Origin: Palaemon carinicauda
Lineage: Eukaryota > Arthropoda > Malacostraca > Decapoda > Palaemonidae
Reading direction: 5' to 3'
Assembly: GCF_036898095.1 (NCBI RefSeq)
Contig: NC_090766.1
Span: 41,938,095-42,002,094, forward strand
Length of the DNA stretch: 64,000 bases
This document shows positions 24,536 to 35,905 of the stretch, piece after piece; position 1 is the first letter of the stretch; every line of letters begins with the position of its first letter. The notes under the pieces were generated by a model, which worked only from the letters and a program-made list of their open reading frames with translations, ran no database searches and was not told the origin of the DNA. A program made the translations under genes and the position numbers.

Positions 24536-26929
24536 GAGCTAGTAGCAGCAGCAGCAGCAGCAGATGAGCTAGTAGCAGCAGCAGCAGCAACAGATGAGCT
24601 AGTAGCAGCAGCAGCAGCAACAGATGAGCTAGTAGCAGCAGCAGCAGCAACAGATGAGCTAGTAGCAGCAGCAGCAGCAACAGATGAGCTAGTAGCAGCA
24701 GCAGCAGCAACAGATGAGCTAGTAGCAGCAGCAGCAGCAACAGATGAGCTAGTAGCAGCAGCAGCAGCAACAGATGAGCTAGTAGCAGCAGCAGCAGCAA
24801 CAGATGAGCTAGTAGCAGCAGCAGCAGCAACAGATGAGCTAGTAGCAGCAGCAGCAGCAACAGATGAGCTAGTAGCAGCAGCAACAACAACAGATGAGCT
24901 AGTAGCAGCAGCAACAACAACAGATGAGCTAGTAGCAGCAACAACAACAACAGATGAGCTAGTAGCAGCAGCAACAACAGATGAGTTAGTAGCACAGCAG
25001 CAGCAGCAGCAACAACAACAGATGAGTTAGTAGCAGCAGCAGCAGTAACAACAGATGAGTTAGTAGCAGCAGCAACAACAGATGAGTTAGTAGCAGCGGC
25101 AGCAGCAACAACAGATGAGTTAGTAGCAGCGGCAGCAGCAACAACAGATGAGTTAGTAGCAGCGGCAGCAACAGATGAGTTAGTAGCAGCAGCAGCAACA
25201 ACAGATGAGCTAGCAGCAGCAGCAGAAAATGAGCTAGCACCAGCAGCAGCAGATGATGATGAACTAGTAGCAGCAGCAGCAGCAGCAGATGATGATGAAC
25301 TAGTAGCAGCAGCAGCAGCAGATGATGATGATGAACTAGTAGCAGCAGCAGCAGCAGATGATGATGATGAACTAGTAGCAGCAGCAGCAGCAGATGATGA
25401 TGATGAACTAGTAGCAGCAGCAGCAGATGATGAACTAGTAGCAGCAGCAGCAGATGATGAACTAGTAGCAGCAGCAGCAGCAGATGATGAACTAGTAGCA
25501 GCAGCAGCAGATGAGCTAGTTCTAGCAGCAGCAGATGAGCTAGTTCTAGCAGCAGCAGCAGCAGATGAGCTAGTTCTAGCAGCAGCAGAGGGTGAATGGT
25601 AGCAGATGAGCTAGTAGTAGAAGCAGCAGATGAAATAGTACTTAACAAGCTAGCAGCAGCAATGAACTATTGAAAGCAGATGATGATGAACTTAGGAGCA
25701 GTAGCAGCAACAGATGATGAACTAGTAGCAGCAGATGATGATGAAGCAGCAGCAGATGAGCTAATAGCAGCAGCACCCGCAGCAGCAGATGAGCTAGTAG
25801 CAGCAGCAGCAGATGAGCTAATAGCAGCAGCAGCAACAACAGATGAGCTAGTAGCAGCAGCAACAACAACAGATGAGCTAGTAGCAGCAGCAGCAACAAC
25901 AGATGAGCTAGTAGCAGCAGCAGCAACAACAGATGAGCTAGTAGCAGCAGCAGCAACAACAGATGAGCTAGTAGCAGCAGCAGCAACAACAGATGAGCTA
26001 GTAGCAGCAGCAGCAACAACAGATGAGCTAGTAGCAGCAGCAGCAACAACAGATGAGCTAGTAGCAGCAGCAGCAACAACAGATGAGCTAGTAGCAGCAG
26101 CAGCAACAACAGATGAGCTAGTAGCAGCAGCAGCAACAACAGATGAGCTAGTAGCAGCAGCAGCAACAACAGATGAGCTAGTAGCAGCAGCAGCAGCAAC
26201 AGATGAACTAGCAGCAGCAGCAGCAGCAACAGATGAGCTAGTAGCAGCAGCAGCAGCAACAGATGAGCTAGCAGCAGCAGCAGCAGCAACAGATGAGCTA
26301 GTAGCAGCAGCAGCAGCAACAGATGAGCTAGCAGCAGCAGCAGCAGCAACAGATGAGCTAGTAGCAGCAGCAGCAGCAACAGATGAGCTAGTAGCAGCAG
26401 CAGCAGCAACAGATGAGCTAGTAGCAGCAGCAGCAGCAACAGATGAGCTAGTAGCAGCAGCAGCAGCAACAGATGAGCTAGTAGCAGCAGCAGCAGCAAC
26501 AGATGAGCTAGTAGCAGCAGCAGCAACAACAGATGAGCTAGTAGCAGCAGCAACAACAACAGATGAGCTAGTAGCAGCAGCAACAACAACAGATGAGCTA
26601 GTAGCAGCAGCAACAACAACAGATGAGCTAGTAGCAGCAGCAACAACAACAGATGAGCTAGTAGCAGCAGCAACAACAACAGATGAGCTAGTAGCAGCAG
26701 CAACAACAACAGATGAGCTAGTAGCAGCAGCAACAACAACAGATGAGCTAGTAGCAGCAGCAACAACAACAGATGAGCTAGTAGCAGCAGCAACAACAAC
26801 AGATGAGCTAGTAGCAGCAGCAACAACAACAGATGAGCTAGTAGCAGCAGCAACAACAACAGATGAGTTAGTAGCAGCAGCAACAACAACAGATGAGCTA
26901 GTAGCAGCAGCAACAACAACAGATGAGTT

Positions 26930-26960
<31 letters not shown>

Positions 26961-27600
26961 ACAGATGAGTTAGTAGCAGCAGCAGCAGCAACAACAGATG
27001 AGTTAGTAGCAGCGGCAGCAGCAACAACAGATGAGTTAGTAGCAGCGGCAGCAGCAACAACAGATGAGTTAGTAGCAGCGGCAGCAGCAACAACAGATGA
27101 GTTAGTAGCAGCGGCAGCAGCAACAACAGATGAGTTAGTAGCAGCGGCAGCAACAACAGATGAGCTAGCAGCAGCAGCAGCAGAAAATGAGCTAGCACCA
27201 GCAGCAGCAGAAAATGAGCTAGTAGCAGCAGCAGCAGAAAATGAGCTAGTAGTAGCAGACGCAGCAGCAACAGATGATCTAGTAGTAGCAGCAGCAGCAG
27301 CAACAGATGATCTAGTAGTAGCAGCAGCAGCAGCAACAGATGAGCTAGTAGTAGCAGCAGCAACAGATGAGCTAGTAGTAGCAGCAGCAACAGATGAGCT
27401 AGTAGTAGCAGCAGCAACAGATGAGCTAGTAGCAGCAGCAGCAGATCTAGTAGCAGCAGCAGCAGCAACAGATGAGCTAGTAGCAGCAGCAACAGATGAG
27501 CTAGTAGTAGTAGCAACAGATGAGCTAGTAGTAGTAGTAGTAGCAGCAGCAGCAGATGATTATGAACTAGTAACAGCAGCAGATGAGCTAGTAGCAGCAG
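23640..27600. repeat. Array block 4: 30-bp units with ACA triplets
   Basis: A strict 30-bp unit, GATGAGCTAGTA plus six GCA/ACA triplets, repeats so evenly that it keeps register for more than 600 bp (for example 25840-26900). GCA to ACA replacements spread along neighbouring units (one, two or three ACA), a gradient typical of unequal exchange. The block holds two copies of a ~2-kb segment offset by 2,017 bp. Confidence 0.9.
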
Positions 27601-30600
27601 CAGAGGGTGAATAGTAGCAGATGAGCTAGTAGTAGAAGCAGCAGATGAAATAGTACTAAACAAGCTAGCAGCAGCAATGAAATATTAGAAGCAGATGATG
27701 ATGATGAACTAGTAGCAGCAGCCGCAGATGATGATGAACTAGTAGCATATGATAGTAGCAGTAGATGAATTTGGCTATTAGCAGCAGCAATTGATGACCT
27801 AGTAGAAGCAGTAGGAGAGCTAGTAGCAGCAGTAGGAGAGCTAGTAGCAACATCAGTGGCTGATGTTGCTAGTGGCAGCTGCATCAGATGAATTAGTAGC
27901 AGCAACAGAACTAGTGGCAGCTGCATCAGATGAATTAGTAGCAGCAACAGAACTAGTAGCATATGAGCTAGTAACAGCAGGTTAATAAGTAGCCGAAGAG
28001 GTAGTAATAACCTGACAGGAACTAGTACCTGACGAGCTAGTAGTAGCAGTAGCAGACTAACTAGCAGCGGAGGAGCTAGTAGCAGCAGCAGCAGAGGAGC
28101 TAGTAGCAGCAGCAGAAGATGAACTAGCAGTAGCAGCAGCAGATGCGCTAGCAGTAGCAACAGCAGATCTAGCAGTATCTGCAGCAGATGACCTAGCAGC
28201 AGCAGATGAACTAGCAGTAGCAGCAGATGACCTAGCAGCAGCAGATGAACTAGCAGTAGCAGCAGCAGATGAGCTAATAGCAGCAGATAAACTAATAGCA
28301 ACAGCAGCAGATGACTTAGCAGACGAGCTAGTAACAGCAGCAGTAGCAGATACTAGTAGCAGCAGTAGCAGATGCTAGTAGCAGCAGAACTAGAGGTAGA
28401 TTAGCTAGTAGCTAGTAGTAGTAGCAGCAGCAGATGCTAGTAGCAGCAGCAACTGAACTAGAGGTAGATTAGCTAGTAGATAGCTAGTAGCAGCAGCAGC
28501 AACAGATGAGCTAGTAGCAGCAGCAGCAACAACAGATGAGCTAGTAGCAGCAGCAGCAACAACAGATGAGCTAGTAGCAGCAGCAGCAACAACAGATGAG
28601 CTAGTAGCAGCAGCAGCAACAACAGATGAGCTAGTAGCAGCAGCAGCAACAACAACAACAGATGAGCTAGTAGCAGCGGCAGCAACAACAGATGAAGTAG
28701 TAGCAGCAACAGCAACAACAGATGAGCTAGCAGCAGCAGCAACAACAAATGAGCTAGTAGCAGCAGCAGCAACAACAAATGAGCTAGTAGCAGCAGCAGC
28801 AACAACAAATGAGCTAGTAGCAGCAGCAGCAGCAACAGATGAGCTAGTAGCGGCAGCAGCAGCAACAGATGAGCTAGCAGCAGCAGCAGCAACAGCAACA
28901 GATGAGCTAGTAGCAGCAGCAGCAGCAGCAACAGATGAGCTAGTAGCAGCAGCAGCAGCAGCAACAGATGAGCTAGTAGCAGCAGCAGCAGCAGCAACAG
29001 ATGAGCTAGCAGCAGCAGCAGCAACAGATGAGCTAGTAGCAGCAGCAGCAGCAGCAACAGATGAGCTAGTAGCAGCAGATGAGCTAGTAGCAGCAGAAGC
29101 AGCAACAACAGATGAGCTAGCAGCAGCAGCAACAACAGATGAGCTAGCAGCAGCAGCAACAACAGATGAGCTAGTGGCAGCAGCAGCAGCAACAATAGAT
29201 GAGCTAGTGGCAGCAGCAGCAACAGATGAGCTAGTAGCAGCAGCAACAGATGAGCTAGTAGCAGCAGCAACAGATGAGCTAGTAGCAGCAGCAACAGATG
29301 AGCTAGTAGCAGCAACAGATGAGCTAGTAGCAGCAGCAGCAGCAACAACAACAGATGAGCTAGTAGCAGCAGCAGCAACAACAGATGAGCTAGTGGCAGC
29401 AGCAGCAGCAACAACAGATGAGCTAGTGGCAGCAGCAACAACAGATGAGCTAGTGGCAGCAGCAGCAGCAACAACAGATGAGCTAGTAGCAGCAGCAGCA
29501 GCAACAACAGATGAGCTAGTAGCAGCAGCAGATGAGCTAGTAGCAGCAGCAGCAGCAGCAACAGCAACAACAGATGAGCTAGTAGTAGCAGCAGCAGCAA
29601 CAGATGAGCTAGTAGCAGCAGCAGATGAGCTAGTAGCAGCAGCAGCAGCAACAACAGATGAGCTAGTAGCAGCAGCAGCAACAGATGAGCTAGTAGTAGC
29701 AGCAGCAGATGAGCTAGTAGTAGCAGCAGCAAATGAGCTAGTAGTAGTAGCAGCAGCAGCAGCAGATGAGCTAGTAGTATTAGCAGCAGCAGCAGCAGAT
29801 GAGCTAGCAGCAGCAGCAGCAGCAGATGAGCTAGTAGTAGTAGTAGCAGCAGCAGCAGATGAGCTAGTAGTAGTAGCAGCAGCAGATGAGCTAGTAGTAG
29901 TAGCAGCAGCAGAGGGTGAATAGTAGCAGATGAGCTAGTAGTAGAAGCAGCAGATGAAATAGTACTAAACAAGCTAGCAGCAGCAATGAATTATTACAAG
30001 CAAATGATGATGAACTAGTAGCAGCAGCAGCAGATGATGAACTAGTAGCAGCAGCAGCAGATGATGAACTAGTAGCATATGATAGTAGCAGCAGCAGTAG
30101 ATGAACTTGGCTATTAGCAGCAGCAATTGATGATCTAGTAGCAGCAGTAGAAGAGCTACTAGCAACAGCAGGTGCTAGTAGCAGCATCAGTGGCTGATGA
30201 GCTAGTAGCAGCTGCATCAGATGAATTAGTAGCAGCAACAGAACTAGTAGCACATGAGCTAGTAACAGCAGGTTAACGAGTAGCCGAAGAGGTAGTAATA
30301 ACCTGACAGGAACTAGTACCTGACGAGCTAGTAGTAGCAGTAGCAGACGAACTAGCAGCAGAGGAGCTAGTAGCAGCAGCAGCAGATGAACTAGCAGTAG
30401 CAGCAGCAGATGAGCTAGCAGTAGCAACAGCAGATGATCTAGCAGTATCTGCAGCAGATGACCTAGCAGCAGCAGCAGCAGCAGATGAGCTAGCAGTAGC
30501 AACAGCAGATGATCTAGCAGTACCTGCAGCTGATGAGCTAATAACAGCAGATAAACTAATAGCAACAGCAGCAGATGAGCTAGTAGCAGCAGCAGTAGCA

Positions 30601-31859
30601 GATGCTAGAAGCAGCAGCAGCTGAACTAGAGGTAGATTAGCTAGTAGATAGCTAGTAGCTAGTAGTAGTAGCAGCAGCAGATGCTAGTAGCAGCAGCAGC
30701 TGAACTAGAGGTAGATTAGCTAGTAGATAGCTAGTAGCAGCAACAGCACATGAGCTAGTAGAAGTTTGCCCTAGTAGTAGCAGCAGCAACTGGTGAACTA
30801 GTAGCAGCAGCAGCAGAGGAACTAGTACCAGACCAGCTAGTAGTAGCAACAGCAGCAGAGGAACTAGTACCAGACCAGCTAGTAGTAGCAGCAGCAGCAG
30901 AGGATGAATAGTAGCAGATGAGGTAGTAGTAGAAGCAGCAGATGACTACAAGCTAACAGCAGCAATGAACTAGTAGCAGCAGCAACGGAAGCAGCAGAAG
31001 AGCTTGCAGCAGCTGAGTATTTAGTACCAGACGAGCCAGTAGCAGCAGCAGCAGATGAACTAGCAGCAGCACCAAATTAACTAATTGCAGATTACCTAGT
31101 AGCAGTAACAGTAGAACTAGTAGCAGTTAGCTAGTATAGCACCAAAAACAGCAGAACTAGTAGCAGATAAATTAGTAGCAGAAGAGATAGTAGCAGCTGA
31201 TGAGCTAGTAACAGCAATAGCAGATAACTAGTAGCAGCAGCATATTAACTAGTAGTAGATAAGCTAGCTAAGAGTGGAAGCAGCAGATGATCTAGTAGCA
31301 GAGGAGTTGATAGCAGCAGCAGCGGAGGATCTAGTGCCAGATGAGCTAGTAGTAGCAACAGATGAGTAGCAGATAAATTAGTAGCAGAAGAGATAGTAGC
31401 AGCTGATGAGTTAGTAACAGCAATAGCAGATAACTAGTAGCAGCAGCATATTAACTAGTAGCATATTAACTAGTAGCAGATGAGCTAGTAGCAGCAACAT
31501 ATTAACTTGCAGTAGATAAGCTAGCTAGGAGTGGAAGCAGCAGATGAGTTGATAGCAGCAGCAGCGGAGGATCTAGTGCCAGATGAGCTAGTAGTAGCAA
31601 CAGATGAACTAGTTGCAGATGAACTAGGAGTAGCAGCAGCAAATGAACTATTAGCATATATGTACTAGTAGCAGCAGCAGATGAATTAGTAACATATGAA
31701 CTAGTAACAGAAGCAGCAGCAGATTAACTAGTAGCAATGAGCTAGTAGCATATGAACTAGTAGCAACAGTAGCAGATGAATTAGAAGCTTATGTACTAGT
31801 ATCAGCCGCAGATAATGATGAACTAGTAACAGATGAGCTAGTAGCAGCAATAGATGAAC
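27600..31859. repeat. Array block 5: degenerate and re-duplicated part
   Basis: Less regular text with CATATGATAGTAG, CCTGACAGGAACTAGTACC and other unique markers. A segment from 27600-28470 recurs at 29910-30740, separated by a regular 30-bp-type block (28480-29900). A ~205-bp tandem repeat covers 31161-31620. Divergence rises toward the right end. Confidence 0.85.
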
Positions 31860-31861
31860 TA

Positions 31862-32052
31862 TAGTCCATTTCTTTTATCGAGGCAGATTTGCACCGACTC
31901 GCAGCGGTGCCGTTTTAGCTCGGAAAAGTTTCCTGATCGCTGATTGGTTAGAATTATCTCGTCCAACCAATCAGCGATCAGGAAACTTTTCCGAGCTAAA
32001 ACGGCACCGCTGCGAGTCGGTGCAAATCTGCATTGCTAAAAGAAATTTACAA
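31862..32052. mobile_element. Palindromic TA-flanked MITE-like element
   Basis: Two exact 67-bp inverted arms (31883-31949 and 31965-32031) surround a 15-nt centre. Imperfect inverted ends (TAGTCCATTTCTTTTA against TTGTAAATTTCTTTTA in reverse) extend the palindrome to 31862-32052. TA lies on both sides. Removing the insert and one TA restores GATGAACTAGTAGCA, the array's own unit, which dates the insertion after the array formed. A TA duplication is typical of Tc1/mariner-type insertion. No coding sequence is present. The balanced composition is unlike the array. Confidence 0.85.
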
Positions 32053-32230
32053 TAGTAGCAGCAGATGGACTAGTAGTAGCAGCATCAGCAGTTGATGAAC
32101 TAGTAGCAGATGAAGTAGTAACACAGCAACATTAGATAGATCTATTACCAGAAGATCAAGTGTAGCAGCAAATGAACTAGGAGCAGAAAGTTATCTAGTA
32201 GCAACAGCAGAAAAATTAGCAGCAGGAGCC
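32053..32230. repeat. Array remnant right of the palindrome
   Basis: TAGTAGCAGCAGATGGACTAG and similar text continues the array, fading out by about 32230. This confirms that the palindrome is inside the array and not at its border. Confidence 0.8.
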
Positions 32231-33098
32231 AGTCTCTTGATGACTCTTGTTAGTGATAAGTCAGAATAAGTCTGGTAATATGATAACCACCTGTCATGGA
32301 CTTACTAGTTGTTTTTTTCGTCCAAATCTGTGATGGTCAACGAAACACAGTTGATTATAAATAAAAAATAGAAACTGACATCACATGACACAAACACCAC
32401 TTTCAGTCTGGTTCCAGGCTATGAACTAGTTTGCCAGAAGCCCCCTGCGAGTCTAGTGAATTAGTCATCTTCGGTCAACCTGAAAAATTACGAAGGCAAA
32501 GAATACAAAAATAATGGGAGAATATAAAATACACCGAAAATTAATATACAAAATACGGTGCATCATTGAAAATTCATACCAGGAAAATTAGAGCAGAAAA
32601 TCAATGATCAATTGACATAAAATCAAATTTGATACCAGTTCTGCTTGAGCTAAAGGTATGATATTCTATTGAAATCTGATATATAACTTATAATTTCGCC
32701 TAAATCAAAACTTGTGCATAATGTGGTAGAATAAATAAACTAAATATTATTTAATTTTGTTTCAATTATGTCCATATATATTACTTAAACCATTTCCGAC
32801 ACCCTGGAACTCCAAGAAAATTGTTACTAGCTTACGATGTAAAGCCATGAAATCAAAGACACTGAAGTTTACCTGGCAGGAGAAAATTGTCTTATATGAC
32901 CAACCTGCTGGTGACAAACTATTGTTACGAAAGTGCAGTTTCTGTTTTGGTCCACTGACTTACATTTGATAGCTTGAAAGTAATTTTGTCTACTTGCAAA
33001 TTTAGAAGAAATTTCACTTGTTTGATTTAATAAAGTCTGCAGGTTTTGTTCGAAGCCTGCCTTCATCTATATCCTTTTCCCCAACTATACATTGTACT
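32230..33098. other. Non-coding stretch
   Basis: No supported gene. A short plus-strand frame at 32757-32969 is open, but it has no convincing splice sites or family resemblance. Confidence 0.4.
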
Positions 33099-33102
33099 TT
33101 AA

Positions 33103-35905
33103 CCCTGGATAGGTACGGTGGGTCGTTTGCGACCCCGAGCGTCAAAAAAAAACAGGTTTTTCTCACGTGACTCACCCCTGTGACTGAATTTGTGGGTGAT
33201 CGACCTGCAGGAGGTGTCTCCCCTACACGCTCTAGTAGTGTCCAGATGTGCATTGCTGTAGCTGTACTCCTTCCCCGATTTCTGAGACGCGTCGGGGTCG
33301 TTCGCGTCCGAGTTTACCCTTCTGAGGTAGTTTGCATAATTATCAAAGTTATTACGTATTATGAAATTGTCGTAGAATGGTGCAACTTGTATAGGTTATC
33401 AGTTGTGGAAAGTCTTGGTGGATTGTTTGGCTACCATGTGCATGTTTTTTTTTTTAGTTAAAATGTCGTTCATCACCACGAGGACCATTTTACCGCGAGT
33501 GCCCCTTTTTCATTTTTTTTCATTTTTTTGCCAAGTCATTTTTCCGTAAGATATTGCCAAATAGTGTCGTAAAACTTTTGCTTGTTTAGTGTTGGAAAGT
33601 GTGTCTAGATGATCTGGCTACCCATGCATGACTTTGTTTTTGTCAGATACGACGTAGTTATTGGTATATTGGGTATTTAACTGCGGTTACCAATTTCTGT
33701 TTTTTTTTCAATATTTGTAAAAATTACTACGTAGTAAGGAATTGCCGTATATTATTCATTATTTTTTCATGTTTATGTGTTAGAAAGTGTGCCTTGATGG
33801 TTGGGCTAACACGTGCATGTCTTTTTTTTTATCTGAGATGTCGTATATTAGAATGTCGGGCATTTTACCGCGAGTGTCCCTTTTTAATTTTTTTAAATTT
33901 TTTTGCCAAGTCATTTTTCCGTAAGATATTGCGAAATAGTGTCGTAAAACTTTTGCTTTTTTAATGTTGGAAAGTGTGTCTAGATGATCTGGCTACCCAT
34001 GCGTGATTTTGTTTTTGTCAGATACGACGTAGTTATTGGTATATTGGGTATTTAACTGCGGTTGCCAATTTCTGTTTTTTTTCAATATTTTTAAAAATTT
34101 ACTACGTAGTAAGGAATTGCCGTATATTATTGATTTTTTTTTCATGTTTATGTGTTAGAAAGTGTGCCTTGATGGTTGGGCTAACACGTGCATGTCTTTT
34201 TTTTTATCTGAGATGCCGTATATTAGAATGTTGGGCATTTTTCCGCGAGTGCCCCTTTTTATTTGTTTTGCATTTTTTTGCTTAGTCATGTTACCGTAAG
34301 GAATTGGCAAGTAGTGTCGCAAAACTTATATTTTTATAGTGTTGGAAAGTGTTTCTAGATGATCTGGCTACCCATGCCTATTTTTTTTTTAGCCAGATAT
34401 GGCGTATATATAAGTATGTGTTCGATTTTCCTGTGATTGCCATTTTTTCGTTTTTTCCCATTTCTTTCAAAATTACTACGTACTAAGGAACTATCACAGA
34501 GTAATATTTCATTTATATGTTTATTTGTCGGAAAATATGCCTTGATGGTTTGCCTAGCACGTGGCTGAAATTTTTTTTTTCTGAAATGCCGTATATTAGA
34601 ATGGCCATTTTTCCACGAGTGCCCCTTTTTATTTGTTTTGCATTTTTTTGCTTAGTCATGTTACCGTAAGGAATTGGCAAGTAGTGTCGCAAAACTTATA
34701 TTTTTATAGTGTTGGAAAGTGTTTCTAGATGATCTGGCTACCCATGCCTATCTTTTTTTTAGCCAGATATGGCGTATATATAGGTATGTGTTCGATTTTC
34801 CGGTGATTGCCATTTTTTCGTTTTTTCCCAATTCTTTCAAAATTACTACGTACTAAGGAACTATCACAGAGTAATGATTCCTCTAGATGTTTATTTGTCG
34901 GAAAATTTTGTTTACTTTTTTTTGGATTGAATATCATCAAATTTTTTTAGCTAAAATATTGTTTTACATTTTTTTTTTTCGATTTTATTTCCCTTCAAAA
35001 AAAATTTTTTGGGTCAGAATTTTAATTTTATAGTCGTAAAATAATCGACAATTATCCAGCAACCCACCATACAATTTTTATGCATATCCAATAATAATTA
35101 GATTAGTAAATAACACCTTGAAATTGACATACCCTTCCTACATTTCAAGTGGCAGATTAGGGAGTCTGAGTCAGTGTGGTTGGCGGCCATTTTGTGGACA
35201 TATCCGAAGCGTAAGCTGCCCTATCTATATATATTCTTGTTCCCTATAGAATTTGTGATATTTTGGTATATTTTTACCTGCATAAATATATTATATATTA
35301 AATATATGTATTTTTTAACGAAATTTCCAAGTACTCAAAAAATTACCTTTAGATATGGCCCCTGATATATATGTAATTTACAAAATAATGAAGATTTTTT
35401 TACATATTTCTATTTTAGGATAACATATGTTTATTCCCTAAAAAAATTAGCCACTTCCTATTTCATTTGGGTACCCAAATAAATTCATGAAATTTGGACA
35501 ATTTTTTTTGGCCAAAAAAAGTTACCCTTTTTTTCTCATTTCAGATCTTCACCTCCATGGGTCTGACTTCATCCAAAATACATCAAGATGTGTCCTAAAC
35601 ATTCAAGAATCAATTCCTAAAAGGATTTGTGTATATATGTATAAACTTTTTTTTTATGAATTTTTATGTCAGGTCTTTTTTTTTTTCTACTTAATTTTTT
35701 AAAATATTTATAATAAATAGTTTTTCTGCAGATGAGTAGTATTTATCTTTACAGTTGTTTTAAGCATTCATTGAAGTTTTTTTTGGCAAAAGAAAAAAGG
35801 AGGTTACTGCAAAAACTGATTTTTCAAGAATTTTTTTTGGCGTCGGGGTCGTTCGCGTCCGAGTATACCCTTAAAGGGGTGTCCGAGGACCGTACCTATC
35901 CAGGG
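33103..35905. mobile_element. TTAA-flanked piggyBac-like non-autonomous element
   Basis: Exact 17-bp terminal inverted repeats, CCCTGGATAGGTACGGT (33103-33119 and its reverse at 35889-35905), are directly flanked by TTAA on both sides (33099-33102 and 35906-35909). TTAA targeting with CCCT ends is the hallmark of piggyBac-type transposons. A subterminal GGGTCGTTCGCGTCCGAGT occurs at both ends in the same direction (near 33293 and 35846). No transposase frame exists in the 2.8 kb; the interior is an AT-rich tandem repeat. It would need a transposase supplied from elsewhere. Confidence 0.85.
33345..34920. repeat. ~370-bp tandem repeats inside the TTAA element
   Basis: Four copies, with ACCGCGAGTGCCCC-like text at about 33491, 33866, 34242 and 34612. 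Each copy is itself two related halves: one with GTGTCTAGATGATCTGGCTA and one with GTGCCTTGATGGTTGGGCTA, so the basic monomer is ~185 bp and the array is dimeric. All units are rich in T-runs. Confidence 0.85.

Larger units (their letters stand above)
17338..31859. repeat. ~14.5 kb GCA-triplet compound satellite
   Basis: One continuous array in which (GCA)n runs of about 2 to 11 alternate with short words such as GGTGATGAGCTA, GATGATGAACTAGTA, GATGATGATGAACTAGTA and ACAACAGATGAGCTAGTA. Nearly every unit contains CTAG. Unit lengths are multiples of three, so all frames avoid stops for up to ~2 kb. The plus strand reads as Ala/Asp/Glu/Leu/Val blocks and the minus strand as Leu/Ala/His blocks. 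I treat these as products of triplet periodicity because both strands are open at once, the longest frames open at non-ATG codons on the minus strand, stops separate them at the same repeated module, and synonymous codons are almost absent (Ala is nearly always GCA). It is not a CRISPR array, since there are no unique spacers. Confidence 0.95.

Noticed and set aside
17338..30565. Ten or more long frames in the GCA array as genes for Ala- or Leu-rich proteins
   Set aside because: Both strands are open at once, starts are non-ATG or absent, frames shift between blocks, synonymous variation is nearly nil and stops fall in a repeated module. Triplet periodicity explains them.
17338..31859. CRISPR-like array
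   Set aside because: No unique spacers of even length; the intervening sequence is GCA triplets, and the genome is eukaryotic.
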